Source of the DNA: Pseudomonas moraviensis | GTDB lineage: Bacteria > Pseudomonadota > Gammaproteobacteria > Pseudomonadales > Pseudomonadaceae | Direction of reading: 5' to 3' | Length of the DNA stretch: 64,000 bases | Assembly: GCF_900105805.1 (NCBI RefSeq) | Contig: NZ_LT629788.1 | Coordinates: 1,550,001-1,614,000 of the forward strand | Shown: in pieces, positions 37,814 through 45,717 of the stretch | How the letters are laid out: every line of letters begins with the position of its first letter | Position numbering within the stretch: position 1 is the stretch's first letter | Translations under genes and position numbers: made by a program | Notes under the pieces: model-generated | Told to the model about the DNA's origin: nothing | What the model saw: only the letters and a program-made list of their open reading frames with translations | The model's database searches: none

Positions 37814-38266
37814 TCAGTTGATGCCTTTGCGGTTGGCACCGAAACGGTTCGGCCCAGGCTGGCTGTCCTGCGCCAGGAAAACGATGTTGACGATCGGCAG
37901 CAGCAACCACCAGCCACTGCGATCCGTGTCGTGCATACGGCGCACGCCGACAGCAATGCTCGGGATCAGCAGCGCCAGATTATAAAGGCCTTGCAGCACG
38001 CCACCAGTGTTGGCAAAGCCGTCAATGAAGCCCACCACGAAGGCGACGCCCATGTTGATCAGGAAGAACAACCAGTATTCACGGCGCGTGGCGCGACCGT
38101 TGAACACGGCGTAATTCTTCAGCGCCTCAAGGTAAGGGTTGCCTGTCGTGATGGCAGGGCCACTTGGGTAGGCCTGCGGAGCCGCCTGAGGCGCGCCGCA
38201 CTGGGGGCACGCCAGCGCCAGCGTACTGATTTCCTTGGCGCAACCGCGGCAGTAAACCATGCTCAT
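37814..38266 (-). CDS. Zinc-ribbon DUF805 membrane protein
   Basis: A 150-residue protein with an N-terminal zinc ribbon (CRGCAKE, CPQCGAP: four Cys in CxxC pairs at residues 6-24) fused to a DUF805 domain. The latter has NPYLEALKNYAVFNGRATRREYW and then three or four membrane helices, with GVRRMHDTDRSGWW as the family signature. The start at 38266 has AGGGA seven to eight bases upstream. It shares its zinc-ribbon N-terminus with the next upstream gene, 15 bp away, so the two are probably a duplicated-domain pair in one operon. Function is unknown; DUF805 proteins are inner-membrane proteins of unclear role. Confidence 0.88.
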   Translation of the reverse strand: MSMVYCRGCAKEISTLALACPQCGAPQAAPQAYPSGPAITTGNPYLEALKNYAVFNGRATRREYWLFFLINMGVAFVVGFIDGFANTGGVLQGLYNLALLIPSIAVGVRRMHDTDRSGWWLLLPIVNIVFLAQDSQPGPNRFGANRKGIN

Positions 38267-38281
38267 ATTTTTTCCCTAAAA

Positions 38282-38629
38282 TTATTGGATCGATAGACAG
38301 AAAAGAACCAGCGCGGTCAGGCCTGACAATATGATGCCGGCGATCGCGAGGTTTCTTCCGGGGTGTTTTTCGTTGATGCAGATGATGCCGCAAGCCAGAC
38401 CTGCGACGCTGAACAGTCCGACGCCGAGGATCGTTTCGAAGTCCCAATCGGAATCATCAAACAGAGTGATAGCGCAGATAATTCCGAAGATCAGCGAAAC
38501 GATGGCCAGCCAGGGAATCCCGGCTTGCGAAGATGGCACAAAGGCCTGTTGGCTCGCCCCGCATTGGGGGCAGGTGAGCGCCGTCTCATGGAGCTCCTTG
38601 GCGCAAGCACGACAATAGACCATTGCCAT
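38282..38629 (-). CDS. Zinc-ribbon DUF4190-like membrane protein
   Basis: A 115-residue protein with the same N-terminal zinc ribbon as its neighbour (MAMVYCRACAKELHETALTC then PQCGASQ; four Cys in CxxC pairs) followed by two or three hydrophobic segments (PWLAIVSLIFGIICAITLF, ILGVGLFSVAGLACGIICI, LAIAGIILSGLTALVLFCL). The hydrophobic part is like DUF4190/small integral membrane proteins. AAGGA precedes the ATG at 38629. Role unknown. Confidence 0.82.
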   Translation of the reverse strand: MAMVYCRACAKELHETALTCPQCGASQQAFVPSSQAGIPWLAIVSLIFGIICAITLFDDSDWDFETILGVGLFSVAGLACGIICINEKHPGRNLAIAGIILSGLTALVLFCLSIQ

Positions 38630-38838
38630 CGTTTTCCTTAACTGAATGCGAATGCCCGACCCTCCATCGGCGGGGCGGCGGTAATTTAATCTCTATCGCG
38701 CGATTTGTCACGGCTCTTTGCCATCATCGCGTTATGGCAGTGTGACCAGGTACGTCTGCCTGAAAACAGTGGCGTTTCGCTCTAACATGAGTGGAGACTC
38801 ATGCTTCGATCCTTCGCCCATCTCCGGAACCCTTCTGT

Positions 38839-39744
38839 ATGCGAGACCTGCCCCCGACCGCGACGCTGCGCGCTTTTGAAGTCGCCACCCGACACCCGAC
38901 GTTCACCGCGGCCGCGCAGGAACTGCACGTGACCCAGAGCGCAGTCAGTCATCAGCTGCGACATCTGGAGGATTTGTGGGGGCTGCAGTTGTTCGAACGC
39001 GGCAAGGCGTTACGCCTCACGGCAGCGGGCGCTACGCTGGCGCCGATCGTGCGCGAGTTTTTCATCAGTCTGGAGGCGACGCTGGACGATTTGCGCGAAC
39101 AAAAGGGCAGGGTGCGGCTGCGCGTCAGCACCACCTACTCCTTTGCCTTGAAGTGGTTGCTGCCACGCTTGCCGAGCCTGTCACGCCAGCATCCGGAATT
39201 GCTGGTGTCACTGGACACCACGGACAAGATCATCCACTTCGCCAACGGTGAAGCCGACGTCGCGATCCGCTTGGGCAAAGGCAATTATCCCGGTCTGTAC
39301 ACGGAGTTCCTGTTTGGCGAGCAGGTGTTTCCCGTGGCGAGCCCCGAGCTGCTGCAGCGCGTCGGCATGCCGGGCAGTCCCGCAGAGTTGCTGCAAATGC
39401 CCTTGCTGACCCGCGACGGCGCCGAGCTGGTGCCGAAATGGGAGGTGTGGTTTCAATCCATCGGTCTCGGGTTTTCGCCGCTGCGCGAGAGCGTCAGGTT
39501 CGGCGACACCAACATGACTGTGGAAGCCGCGTTGCTCGGCCAGGGCGTGGCGCTGGTGCGCAGCGGCCATGTCGAGAATGAAATCGGCGACGGTCGCCTG
39601 GTGAGGCTGTTCGACGTGCCGTTCCCATCGCCGCTTGCCTACTATTTCGTCTGCCCCAAAGGCATCGAAGCCCAGCCGCACATCCTCAGATTTCGCCAAT
39701 GGTTGCTTGGGGAAGCGTTGAAGGTGCAGAGCGCACAACTGTGA
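38839..39744 (+). CDS. LysR-family transcriptional regulator, GcvA-like
   Basis: A 301-residue regulator. The N-terminal winged helix-turn-helix reads LRAFEVATRHPTFTAAAQEL with HVTQSAVSHQLRHLEDLWG (residues 10-48), a pattern shared with GcvA/AmpR-type members. The C-terminal substrate-binding fold contains RVSTTYSFALKWLLPRLPSL and GEADVAIRLGKG. The ATG at 38839 (MRDLPPTATLRAF) is chosen over a GTG 16 codons upstream because it matches the family start. It reads toward an EamA transporter gene 75 bp downstream, a possible target. Confidence 0.88.
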   Translation: MRDLPPTATLRAFEVATRHPTFTAAAQELHVTQSAVSHQLRHLEDLWGLQLFERGKALRLTAAGATLAPIVREFFISLEATLDDLREQKGRVRLRVSTTYSFALKWLLPRLPSLSRQHPELLVSLDTTDKIIHFANGEADVAIRLGKGNYPGLYTEFLFGEQVFPVASPELLQRVGMPGSPAELLQMPLLTRDGAELVPKWEVWFQSIGLGFSPLRESVRFGDTNMTVEAALLGQGVALVRSGHVENEIGDGRLVRLFDVPFPSPLAYYFVCPKGIEAQPHILRFRQWLLGEALKVQSAQL

Positions 39745-39819
39745 AGTATGAGCTTCTGCTCATGGTGCAATGAGCAGACTTCTCTGTAACACCGGCGCCG
39801 GGGATGCCTAGAATGCGCC

Positions 39820-40647
39820 ATGCCTATCCATCTCGTACTCCTCGTCCTGTTCGCCGCGCTCCTGCACGCCAGCTGGAACGCGCTGCTGCGCGGCGGCGCC
39901 GATCGGCTCTGGTCGATGACAATGATGTGCGTCGCCATCGCCATCGTCTGCGCCGTCGCCGCCGTTTTCATGGCCCCGCCTGCACCTGAGAGCTGGGGTT
40001 ATGCGCTGCTCTCGGCACTGCTGCATGTCGGCTACAACCTGTTTCTGGTGCGCAGTTATCGGGTTGGCGATCTAGGGCAGATCTACCCGATTTCCCGCGG
40101 TTCATCGCCGGCGCTGATTACCCTCGGCGCCGCGCTGTTTGCCGGCGAAACCATCACTCCCGCTGAGCTGCTCGGCATTGGCCTGGTGTCCGGCGGGATT
40201 ATTTCGTTGGCGTTCCGGGGACGCAGCCTGTCGGTGCCGAGCTTGCCTTATGCACTGGGCACCGGGTGCTTCATTGCCGCCTACAGCGTCGTCGATGGCA
40301 TTGGCGCCAGGCTTTCCGGAGCGCCACTCGCGTACACGGTGTGGATGAGTGCCCTGTGGGGCGTGTTGATGCCGGTGGTCTATATCGCCCTGCGCGACGC
40401 CCGTAGCCTGTTTTCCGTGCGGCCCGGAATGCTCACCGCGGTGGTCGGCGGACTGGTCTCGCTGCTGGCTTACGCAATCGTCATCTACGCCATGAACGAA
40501 GCGCCACTGGGCGCGGTATCGGCGCTGCGCGAAACCAGCGTGCTGTTCGCTGCGTTGCTCGGCTATTTGTTCCTCGGCGAAAAGCTCACCGTCCGCCGAA
40601 TGCTGGCGTGCGTGGTCATCGCCTGCGGCGCCATCATCATCGGCTGA
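39820..40647 (+). CDS. EamA/DMT-superfamily transporter
   Basis: A 275-residue inner-membrane protein with about ten predicted helices in two EamA repeats. The N-terminus MPIHLVLLVLFAALLHASWN and the second-repeat end GAVSALRETSVLFAALLGYL with GEKLTVRRMLACVVIACGAI are characteristic of drug/metabolite exporters. It follows a LysR gene and precedes an SDR gene by 29 bp, suggesting a small operon exporting a metabolite. Substrate unknown. Confidence 0.88.
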   Translation: MPIHLVLLVLFAALLHASWNALLRGGADRLWSMTMMCVAIAIVCAVAAVFMAPPAPESWGYALLSALLHVGYNLFLVRSYRVGDLGQIYPISRGSSPALITLGAALFAGETITPAELLGIGLVSGGIISLAFRGRSLSVPSLPYALGTGCFIAAYSVVDGIGARLSGAPLAYTVWMSALWGVLMPVVYIALRDARSLFSVRPGMLTAVVGGLVSLLAYAIVIYAMNEAPLGAVSALRETSVLFAALLGYLFLGEKLTVRRMLACVVIACGAIIIG

Positions 40648-40676
40648 CACAGCCCAACTGTTCAGGAGAACGTCAC

Positions 40677-41438
40677 ATGGATAAGGCTTCGCAAGTACCG
40701 CTGATTCTGATCACCGGCGGCAGTCGCGGAGTGGGCGCCGCCACCGCCAGACTCGCCGCAGCACAAGGCTACGACGTTGCCATCAGCTACGTCGCCAACG
40801 AGTCCGCCGCGCTGGCGGTGGTGGCCGATGTTGAAGCATTGGGGCGCAAGGCGCTGGCCGTGCGTGCTGACAGTGCTGACCCGCAGCAGGTCGCTGACCT
40901 GTTCTCGGCCATCGATCGTTCATTCGGGCGCATCGACGTTCTGGTGAATAACGCTGGTGTGCTGGCGAAACAGTCACGTATGGAAGACCTGAGCCTCGAA
41001 CGCATGCAGCGCATTTTCGCGGTTAATGCTCTGGGACCGATCCTGTGCGCGCAGCAGGCGGTGAAGCGCATGTCTCAGCGCCACGGCGGAGCGGGCGGCG
41101 TGGTGATCAACATTTCGTCTGCCTCGGCCCGGCTGGGCAGTCCGAATGAATACGTCGACTACGCAGCATCCAAAGGCGCGCTGGAAACCTTCACCATCGG
41201 CTTTGCCAAGGAAGTCGCGCGGGAAGGAATTCGGGTCAACTGCATTCGCCCGGGGCACATCTATACCGACATGCACGCCAGCGGCGGCGAACCGGGTCGG
41301 GTTGATCGCGTGAAGGATTCGATCCCGATGGGTCGGGGCGGACAGCCGGAAGAGGTAGCGCGGGCCATCTTGTGGCTGGCCAGCGCGGAGGCCTCGTTTG
41401 TCACCGGGACATTTCTGGATGTGACGGGTGGCAAGTAG
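40677..41438 (+). CDS. Short-chain dehydrogenase/reductase (SDR)
   Basis: A 253-residue classical SDR. The cofactor site is TGGSRGVGAA (13-22), NNAG is at residues 91-94, the catalytic Ser is in INISSAS near 148, and Tyr162/Lys166 form YAASK. The C-terminus (PEEVARAILWLASAEASFVT, ending DVTGGK) resembles FabG-like oxidoreductases. The ATG at 40677 has AGGAG eight bases upstream; the frame is open further into the transporter gene but that part is not SDR-like. It is tail-to-tail with a LysR gene, six bases apart. The presence of Arg after the second Gly suggests NADP(H) use; substrate unknown. Confidence 0.9.
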   Translation: MDKASQVPLILITGGSRGVGAATARLAAAQGYDVAISYVANESAALAVVADVEALGRKALAVRADSADPQQVADLFSAIDRSFGRIDVLVNNAGVLAKQSRMEDLSLERMQRIFAVNALGPILCAQQAVKRMSQRHGGAGGVVINISSASARLGSPNEYVDYAASKGALETFTIGFAKEVAREGIRVNCIRPGHIYTDMHASGGEPGRVDRVKDSIPMGRGGQPEEVARAILWLASAEASFVTGTFLDVTGGK

Positions 41439-41444
41439 ATCCGG

Positions 41445-42359
41445 CTACAGGCTATCCGGATCGCCAAAAAACATCTGAATCCGCGACCTTAACCACCGCT
41501 CTCCCGGGTCGTTATCCTGCGACCCGCGCCAGGCCATGTGCAATTCAAACGTACGCGTCGGCAGTGGCGGATCCTCAGCACGCAGACCGCCAGCTGCCGT
41601 CAGTGCCTCAGCCGTGTAATCGGGGACGGTCGCGACGATATCGGTTCCCGCCAGCAGCGTGCCCAATCCGTTGAACTGAGGCACCGCCAGCACCACATGG
41701 CGTTTGCGCCCCAGCTTTTCCAGTTCTTCATCGACAAAACCACTGAGGTCGCCAGCGAACGACACCAGTGCGTGCGGTCGGGCGCAGTAGTCGTCGAGGC
41801 TCAGCGGCCCCGGAACGGTGTCGGCACGCAGCAGCTTCGGTGCGCTGCGGCGCAGGACTTTGCGCTTGGCATTGGCCGGCAGGTCGGTGGTGTAGCTGAC
41901 GCCGATCGAAATCTCGCCGGAGGCCAGCAGGCCCGGCATCAATATGTAGTTGACGCGGCGCACCACCAGGACGATGCCCGGTGCTTCGGCGCGCAGGCGC
42001 TTGAGCAGCATCGGCAGCAGCGCGAACTCAACATCGTCGGACAAGCCGATGCGAAACACTGACGTGCTGGTCGCCGGGTCAAATTCGGCGGCACGACTGA
42101 CGGCGGTCGAGATCGAATCAAGTGCAGGAGAGAGCAGGGCGAAGATTTCCACGGCGCGCGCGGACGGTTCCATGCTGCGGCCGGTGCGGACAAACAATGG
42201 ATCGTCAAACAGGCTGCGCAGGCGCGATAACGCCGCGCTGATGGCGGGTTGGCCGAGGAACAATTTTTCCGCGGCCCGAGTCACACTGCGTTCGTGCATC
42301 AATGTTTCGAACACGATCAGCAGGTTCAGGTCGACACGACGCAGGTCATTACGATTCAT
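41445..42359 (-). CDS. LysR-family transcriptional regulator
   Basis: A 304-residue LysR regulator of the NodD/NahR-like type: RVDLNLLIVFETLMHERSVT and RAAEKLFLGQPAISAALSRL form the helix-turn-helix (residues 8-48), and the C-terminal part has DPLFVRTGRSMEPSARA then an inducer-binding domain. The ATG at 42359 has AGGA seven bases upstream, better than an ATG 21 codons earlier. It is divergent from the quinone-reductase-like gene at 42630 with a 270-bp gap, the usual layout for a LysR regulator and its target. Confidence 0.9.
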   Translation of the reverse strand: MNRNDLRRVDLNLLIVFETLMHERSVTRAAEKLFLGQPAISAALSRLRSLFDDPLFVRTGRSMEPSARAVEIFALLSPALDSISTAVSRAAEFDPATSTSVFRIGLSDDVEFALLPMLLKRLRAEAPGIVLVVRRVNYILMPGLLASGEISIGVSYTTDLPANAKRKVLRRSAPKLLRADTVPGPLSLDDYCARPHALVSFAGDLSGFVDEELEKLGRKRHVVLAVPQFNGLGTLLAGTDIVATVPDYTAEALTAAGGLRAEDPPLPTRTFELHMAWRGSQDNDPGERWLRSRIQMFFGDPDSL

Positions 42360-42629
42360 CTGGAGTCCTGGCAGAGTCATCAAACTTGACGAGGGCGGCC
42401 ATATGAGAACAATGGCCGGCATGAATCTTACGGGGAAAGGCTGGTACTCTGCACCGGAAAATTCAGCTTTACTGCGACGGTGGCAGGCCTTTTTTCATGG
42501 ATTTTGCCAATGCCGCTCCTGCTGCGGAATCAATGACAGGCATGTCGACTATTAATAGTCACTGATGGTCTTGGGTCAAAAGCCCAGATAGAGTTCATGG
42601 CATTAGAGGTTACTTTGACGAGGTTTGCG

Positions 42630-43652
42630 ATGTCCCGCACGATCCGTTTTCACAAGTTTGGTCCGGCCGAGGTGCTCAAATGCGAAGAGCATGCGGCCGC
42701 TCAGCCAGGTCCTGGCGAAGTGCAGGTGCGTGTCGAGGCGATCGGCATCAGTTGGTACGACACCCTGTGGCGTCAGAATCTGGCGTCGTCCCAGGCACGT
42801 CTGCCATCGGGCCTCGGTCACGAAATGGCCGGTGTGGTCACTGCCGTGGGCGCTGATGTAGACGACCTGTCCGTCGGTGACAAAGTGGCCAGTTTTCCGG
42901 CGGAAAGCCCGAACGACTATCCGGTGTACGGCGAGTCCATCGTCCTGCCGCGTACGGCGCTGACCCGTTACCCGGATGTGCTCAGCCCGATCGAAGCCAG
43001 CGTGCATTACACGCCGCTGCTGATTGCCTACTTTGCCTATGCCGATCTGGCGCGGGTCAAACCCGGGCAGTTTGCCCTGGTGACGGATGCCAGTCACTGC
43101 GCCGGCCCCTCGTTTGTCCAGCTCGGTAAAGCGCTGGGTGTGCGAGTGATCGCGGCGACCAAGTCGGCGGAGGAACGCGAGTACCTGCTGTCCCTCGGTG
43201 CGGAAAAAGTCATCGTCACCGAAGAGGAAGATCTGTTGATGCGCATCAACAAGATCACCGACAACCGTGGCGTCGATGTGGTTTTCGATGGCCTGGGCGG
43301 CCCGCAGATGTCGTTGCTTGGTGATGTCCTGGCGCCACGCGGCAGTCTGGTCCTGTATGGCCTGCAGGGCGGTAATCAGACCCCGTTCCCGGCTTGCGCA
43401 GCGTTTCAGAAGAACATCCAGTTCTTCGTCCACTGCATCGGCAACTTCACCGGCAAACCCGAGCTGGGCATTGTCCAGGACCACGTCGCGTTGCAACGTG
43501 CCTTGCGCGACATCAACCAATTGACCGCTGACCGTGTGTTGCTTCCGCTCAAAACCCGTGTATTCCCGTTCAACGAGTTCGTCGAAGCACACCGCTACAT
43601 GGACGAATGCCCATGCCGCGAACGGGTGGCACTGCAAGTCGAGCCGGCGTAG
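42630..43652 (+). CDS. NADPH:quinone reductase-like MDR-family oxidoreductase
   Basis: A 340-residue medium-chain dehydrogenase/reductase. The N-terminus MSRTIRFHKFGPAEVLKCEE and GLGHEMAGVVTAVGADVDD belong to the GroES-like domain, followed by a nucleotide-binding domain (FALVTDASHCAGPSFVQLGK, DVVFDGLGG). The usual catalytic-zinc Cys position reads WYDTLWR, so it is probably a zinc-free quinone-oxidoreductase-type enzyme although it retains GHE. GAGG lies seven bases before the ATG at 42630, which is chosen over an ATG 11 codons earlier. A terminator follows directly. Likely controlled by the divergent LysR regulator. Confidence 0.88.
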   Translation: MSRTIRFHKFGPAEVLKCEEHAAAQPGPGEVQVRVEAIGISWYDTLWRQNLASSQARLPSGLGHEMAGVVTAVGADVDDLSVGDKVASFPAESPNDYPVYGESIVLPRTALTRYPDVLSPIEASVHYTPLLIAYFAYADLARVKPGQFALVTDASHCAGPSFVQLGKALGVRVIAATKSAEEREYLLSLGAEKVIVTEEEDLLMRINKITDNRGVDVVFDGLGGPQMSLLGDVLAPRGSLVLYGLQGGNQTPFPACAAFQKNIQFFVHCIGNFTGKPELGIVQDHVALQRALRDINQLTADRVLLPLKTRVFPFNEFVEAHRYMDECPCRERVALQVEPA

Positions 43653-43663
43653 ATCCGGAGATC

Positions 43664-43694
43664 AGAGTCCGTGGCCTCACGGACTCTTTTTTTG
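43664..43694 (+). terminator. Rho-independent terminator after the quinone-reductase-like gene
   Basis: Arms agagtccgtg (43664-43673) and cacggactct (43678-43687) pair perfectly with a four-base loop and are followed by seven T. Confidence 0.92.
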
Positions 43695-44201
43695 TTTATG
43701 TTTCCCCCTGTCAGCAGACCTTTCCCCATCCCGCACCTCCGACCATTTCAGCAACTGAACTGGTTTTTGCTGTTCATCTGTATCTTCTAATCACACTCTA
43801 AGCGCTGATAATTGAATGATTACTTTCATCTCAAGGAATGAGCTATGGCTGTGCATTCAATTTGTCCGGGGCAATATCAAACGGCTAGCTCGGCTGGCTT
43901 CGTCAATTTCTGTTTAATTGCTGTAGGGCGATTCGGAAGTTGCTTCTCTATTTCTTGTAATGAATCGTCGTGGGACGCTGTGGGAAGTTTCCTCAGATTA
44001 TTTTCGACTCGAGAAAGGCCAGCAAATACGGGCGGTTGAGCGCGCCGGCGGGCCTTCATGACAGTTTTTTCAGGTGAAGTGTTTCAAATAACTACAACTT
44101 TGTAAGTGTTAGCATTTCAGCGTCTATTACTTATTGATCCAATTGTTGCGCTCACTGTGATGTTTGCGTGGCATGAATCTTTTGATACCGGGTAAATACC
44201 G
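43695..44201. other. AT-rich intergenic region before the 488-residue gene
   Basis: About 500 bp with lower GC than the surroundings and no conserved gene that I recognise. It contains one short frame with a good ribosome-binding site (43845-44039, listed separately) and AT-rich tracts near 43790-43840 and 44080-44160 that could hold promoters for the gene at 44202. No repeat of the palindromic family is present. Confidence 0.6.
43845..44039 (+). CDS. Possible small Cys-containing peptide (doubtful)
   Basis: A 64-codon frame starting MAVHSICPGQYQ with AAGGA eight bases before its ATG. It has four cysteines (7, 23, 33, 38) and no recognisable domain, signal peptide or membrane helix. Its base composition is less GC-rich than verified neighbours and third-position bias is weak, so it may be chance. 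It lies upstream of an unrecognised gene in the same direction. Confidence 0.25.
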   Translation: MAVHSICPGQYQTASSAGFVNFCLIAVGRFGSCFSISCNESSWDAVGSFLRLFSTRERPANTGG

Positions 44202-45668
44202 ATGAGCACGATCCATGATCAGGCAATGAACTATGTCTATCAGCAAGTATTGCAGCGTTTGCTGAGTTTCTTTTCCCGAGCCGAGCGCACGGCGTTGCAG
44301 TTACTGATTCAGCGCCTGGTGGTGGCTGCTGGCGGAATGGACAACATCGGGCAGTTCAAGGTGCTGGTGCATCAGTCCGGCTCGCGTGACAGCTGCTACA
44401 CCCTGGCTTTGCTCCGTGCAGCGCAACTGACGATTGCCAGCCGTGCGCCTGCGACGTTCCAGTTGCGCGTCGCCGCCTTGCGCTGGAATGGCGACAGTCC
44501 CGTTGCCCTGCACAACCTGCACCGCAGCTACAGTGCACTGTTTCTATATGACGATCCTCGGGTCGAGTTGCTGATGGTCGATAACCGCGAGGTGCTGGCC
44601 TTCGATCACCGCACGCCTGTCAGCGACGACGGTCGTGAAGCCAGTCGAATCAATCTGCTGCTGGTCGGGCATTGTCGGACCTGGATCGAAGCGCCCCAAT
44701 TGTGGGATGACGCCTACCTCGCCACCGCCGAGTACTACAGCCAGATCGCCCGCTGGAACAATGGTGTCGACGCCATGATCAGTACCGAAACCAAGAGCAG
44801 TCAGCAGCATTTCCTCGAATGTCTCAACCGTGCGATGCAGCGAGTGGCGATCGCAGGTCCCGGACTGGTCCACAGCGGATTCGAGGCGCTGTTTCCGCTG
44901 CTGGACGGGCTGGGCGACGATTTCTATCGCGAACTGCGGGCTGAAGATGACCGGACTGCCTGGCGACCTGAAGGTGAGTTCGAAGCCTGCCGGCGCACCA
45001 GTTTTATCGACATCAACGACATGATGGTAGGCAAGCTGGAGGACCGCTGGCCCCTGTTGGGCGAATTCCTCGGCTTTGAACCGGATGACCGGGCGCTGTA
45101 TCAAGGCGAAGCGGTGTTTGCCGACCCCCTGATCTCGGCGCATGTGCAAGGTCTGTACGCACGGTTCATCGAGGGGCGCACCTATGAGGCAGGTATCGAC
45201 GATTACCTGCGTAACACCCTGGCCGACATGCGCCGACAGCAGGTGGCGGAGTCCGTCTGCGAGCATTTGCTGTCGTGCTTTGACAACGTTCGGCAGCCCG
45301 AGCATCTGCGAATGCATGCGGAGGATTACCTTTTGCACGGTTTCGGACTGAACGAAACGCAGTTGGTGTGCCTGTTGTTTGCACCGTTCATCGACAGCGG
45401 TAGAGGCCTCGAGCGGTTCCTGCGCAACTGTCACCCCGGCATGCTGGTTGCGATGCCAGACCTGCACCGCGCCCTGCAAGGCCTGCATGCCCCTGAGCAA
45501 GTGTTGAAATGGATCATGGAGGTCAGTGGGTTGCCAGTCAGACTGGTTATCCGTCTCTATGCGATGGGACCTGTGCAGCTTTGTGCGCCCGAAGAATTTG
45601 CCTGCGAAAATGCAGATCCGGGAGAGACAGAGCCAGTTTCGCGAGTCGAGCGGTCTACGGAACGCTGA
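44202..45668 (+). CDS. Unrecognised 488-residue protein
   Basis: I do not recognise this protein. It begins MSTIHDQAMNYVYQQVLQRL, has no signal peptide or membrane helix, and looks like a soluble, helix-rich cytoplasmic protein. Notable conserved-looking segments are LVHQSGSRDSCYTLALLRAA (residues 55-74), SALFLYDDPRVELLMVDNRE and SFIDINDMMVGKLEDRWPLL (near 269). The C-terminal 25 residues are low-complexity and charged. Codon use fits the genome, so the frame is real. A MocR-type PLP-binding regulator follows after 49 bp on the same strand, suggesting an operon and perhaps a link to amino-acid or amine metabolism. I propose no function. Confidence 0.75.
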   Translation: MSTIHDQAMNYVYQQVLQRLLSFFSRAERTALQLLIQRLVVAAGGMDNIGQFKVLVHQSGSRDSCYTLALLRAAQLTIASRAPATFQLRVAALRWNGDSPVALHNLHRSYSALFLYDDPRVELLMVDNREVLAFDHRTPVSDDGREASRINLLLVGHCRTWIEAPQLWDDAYLATAEYYSQIARWNNGVDAMISTETKSSQQHFLECLNRAMQRVAIAGPGLVHSGFEALFPLLDGLGDDFYRELRAEDDRTAWRPEGEFEACRRTSFIDINDMMVGKLEDRWPLLGEFLGFEPDDRALYQGEAVFADPLISAHVQGLYARFIEGRTYEAGIDDYLRNTLADMRRQQVAESVCEHLLSCFDNVRQPEHLRMHAEDYLLHGFGLNETQLVCLLFAPFIDSGRGLERFLRNCHPGMLVAMPDLHRALQGLHAPEQVLKWIMEVSGLPVRLVIRLYAMGPVQLCAPEEFACENADPGETEPVSRVERSTER

Positions 45669-45717
45669 CGGTGAACCAAGAGTTGGGTTGTGAACCAATG
45701 TCTACGGAAACGAGGTT

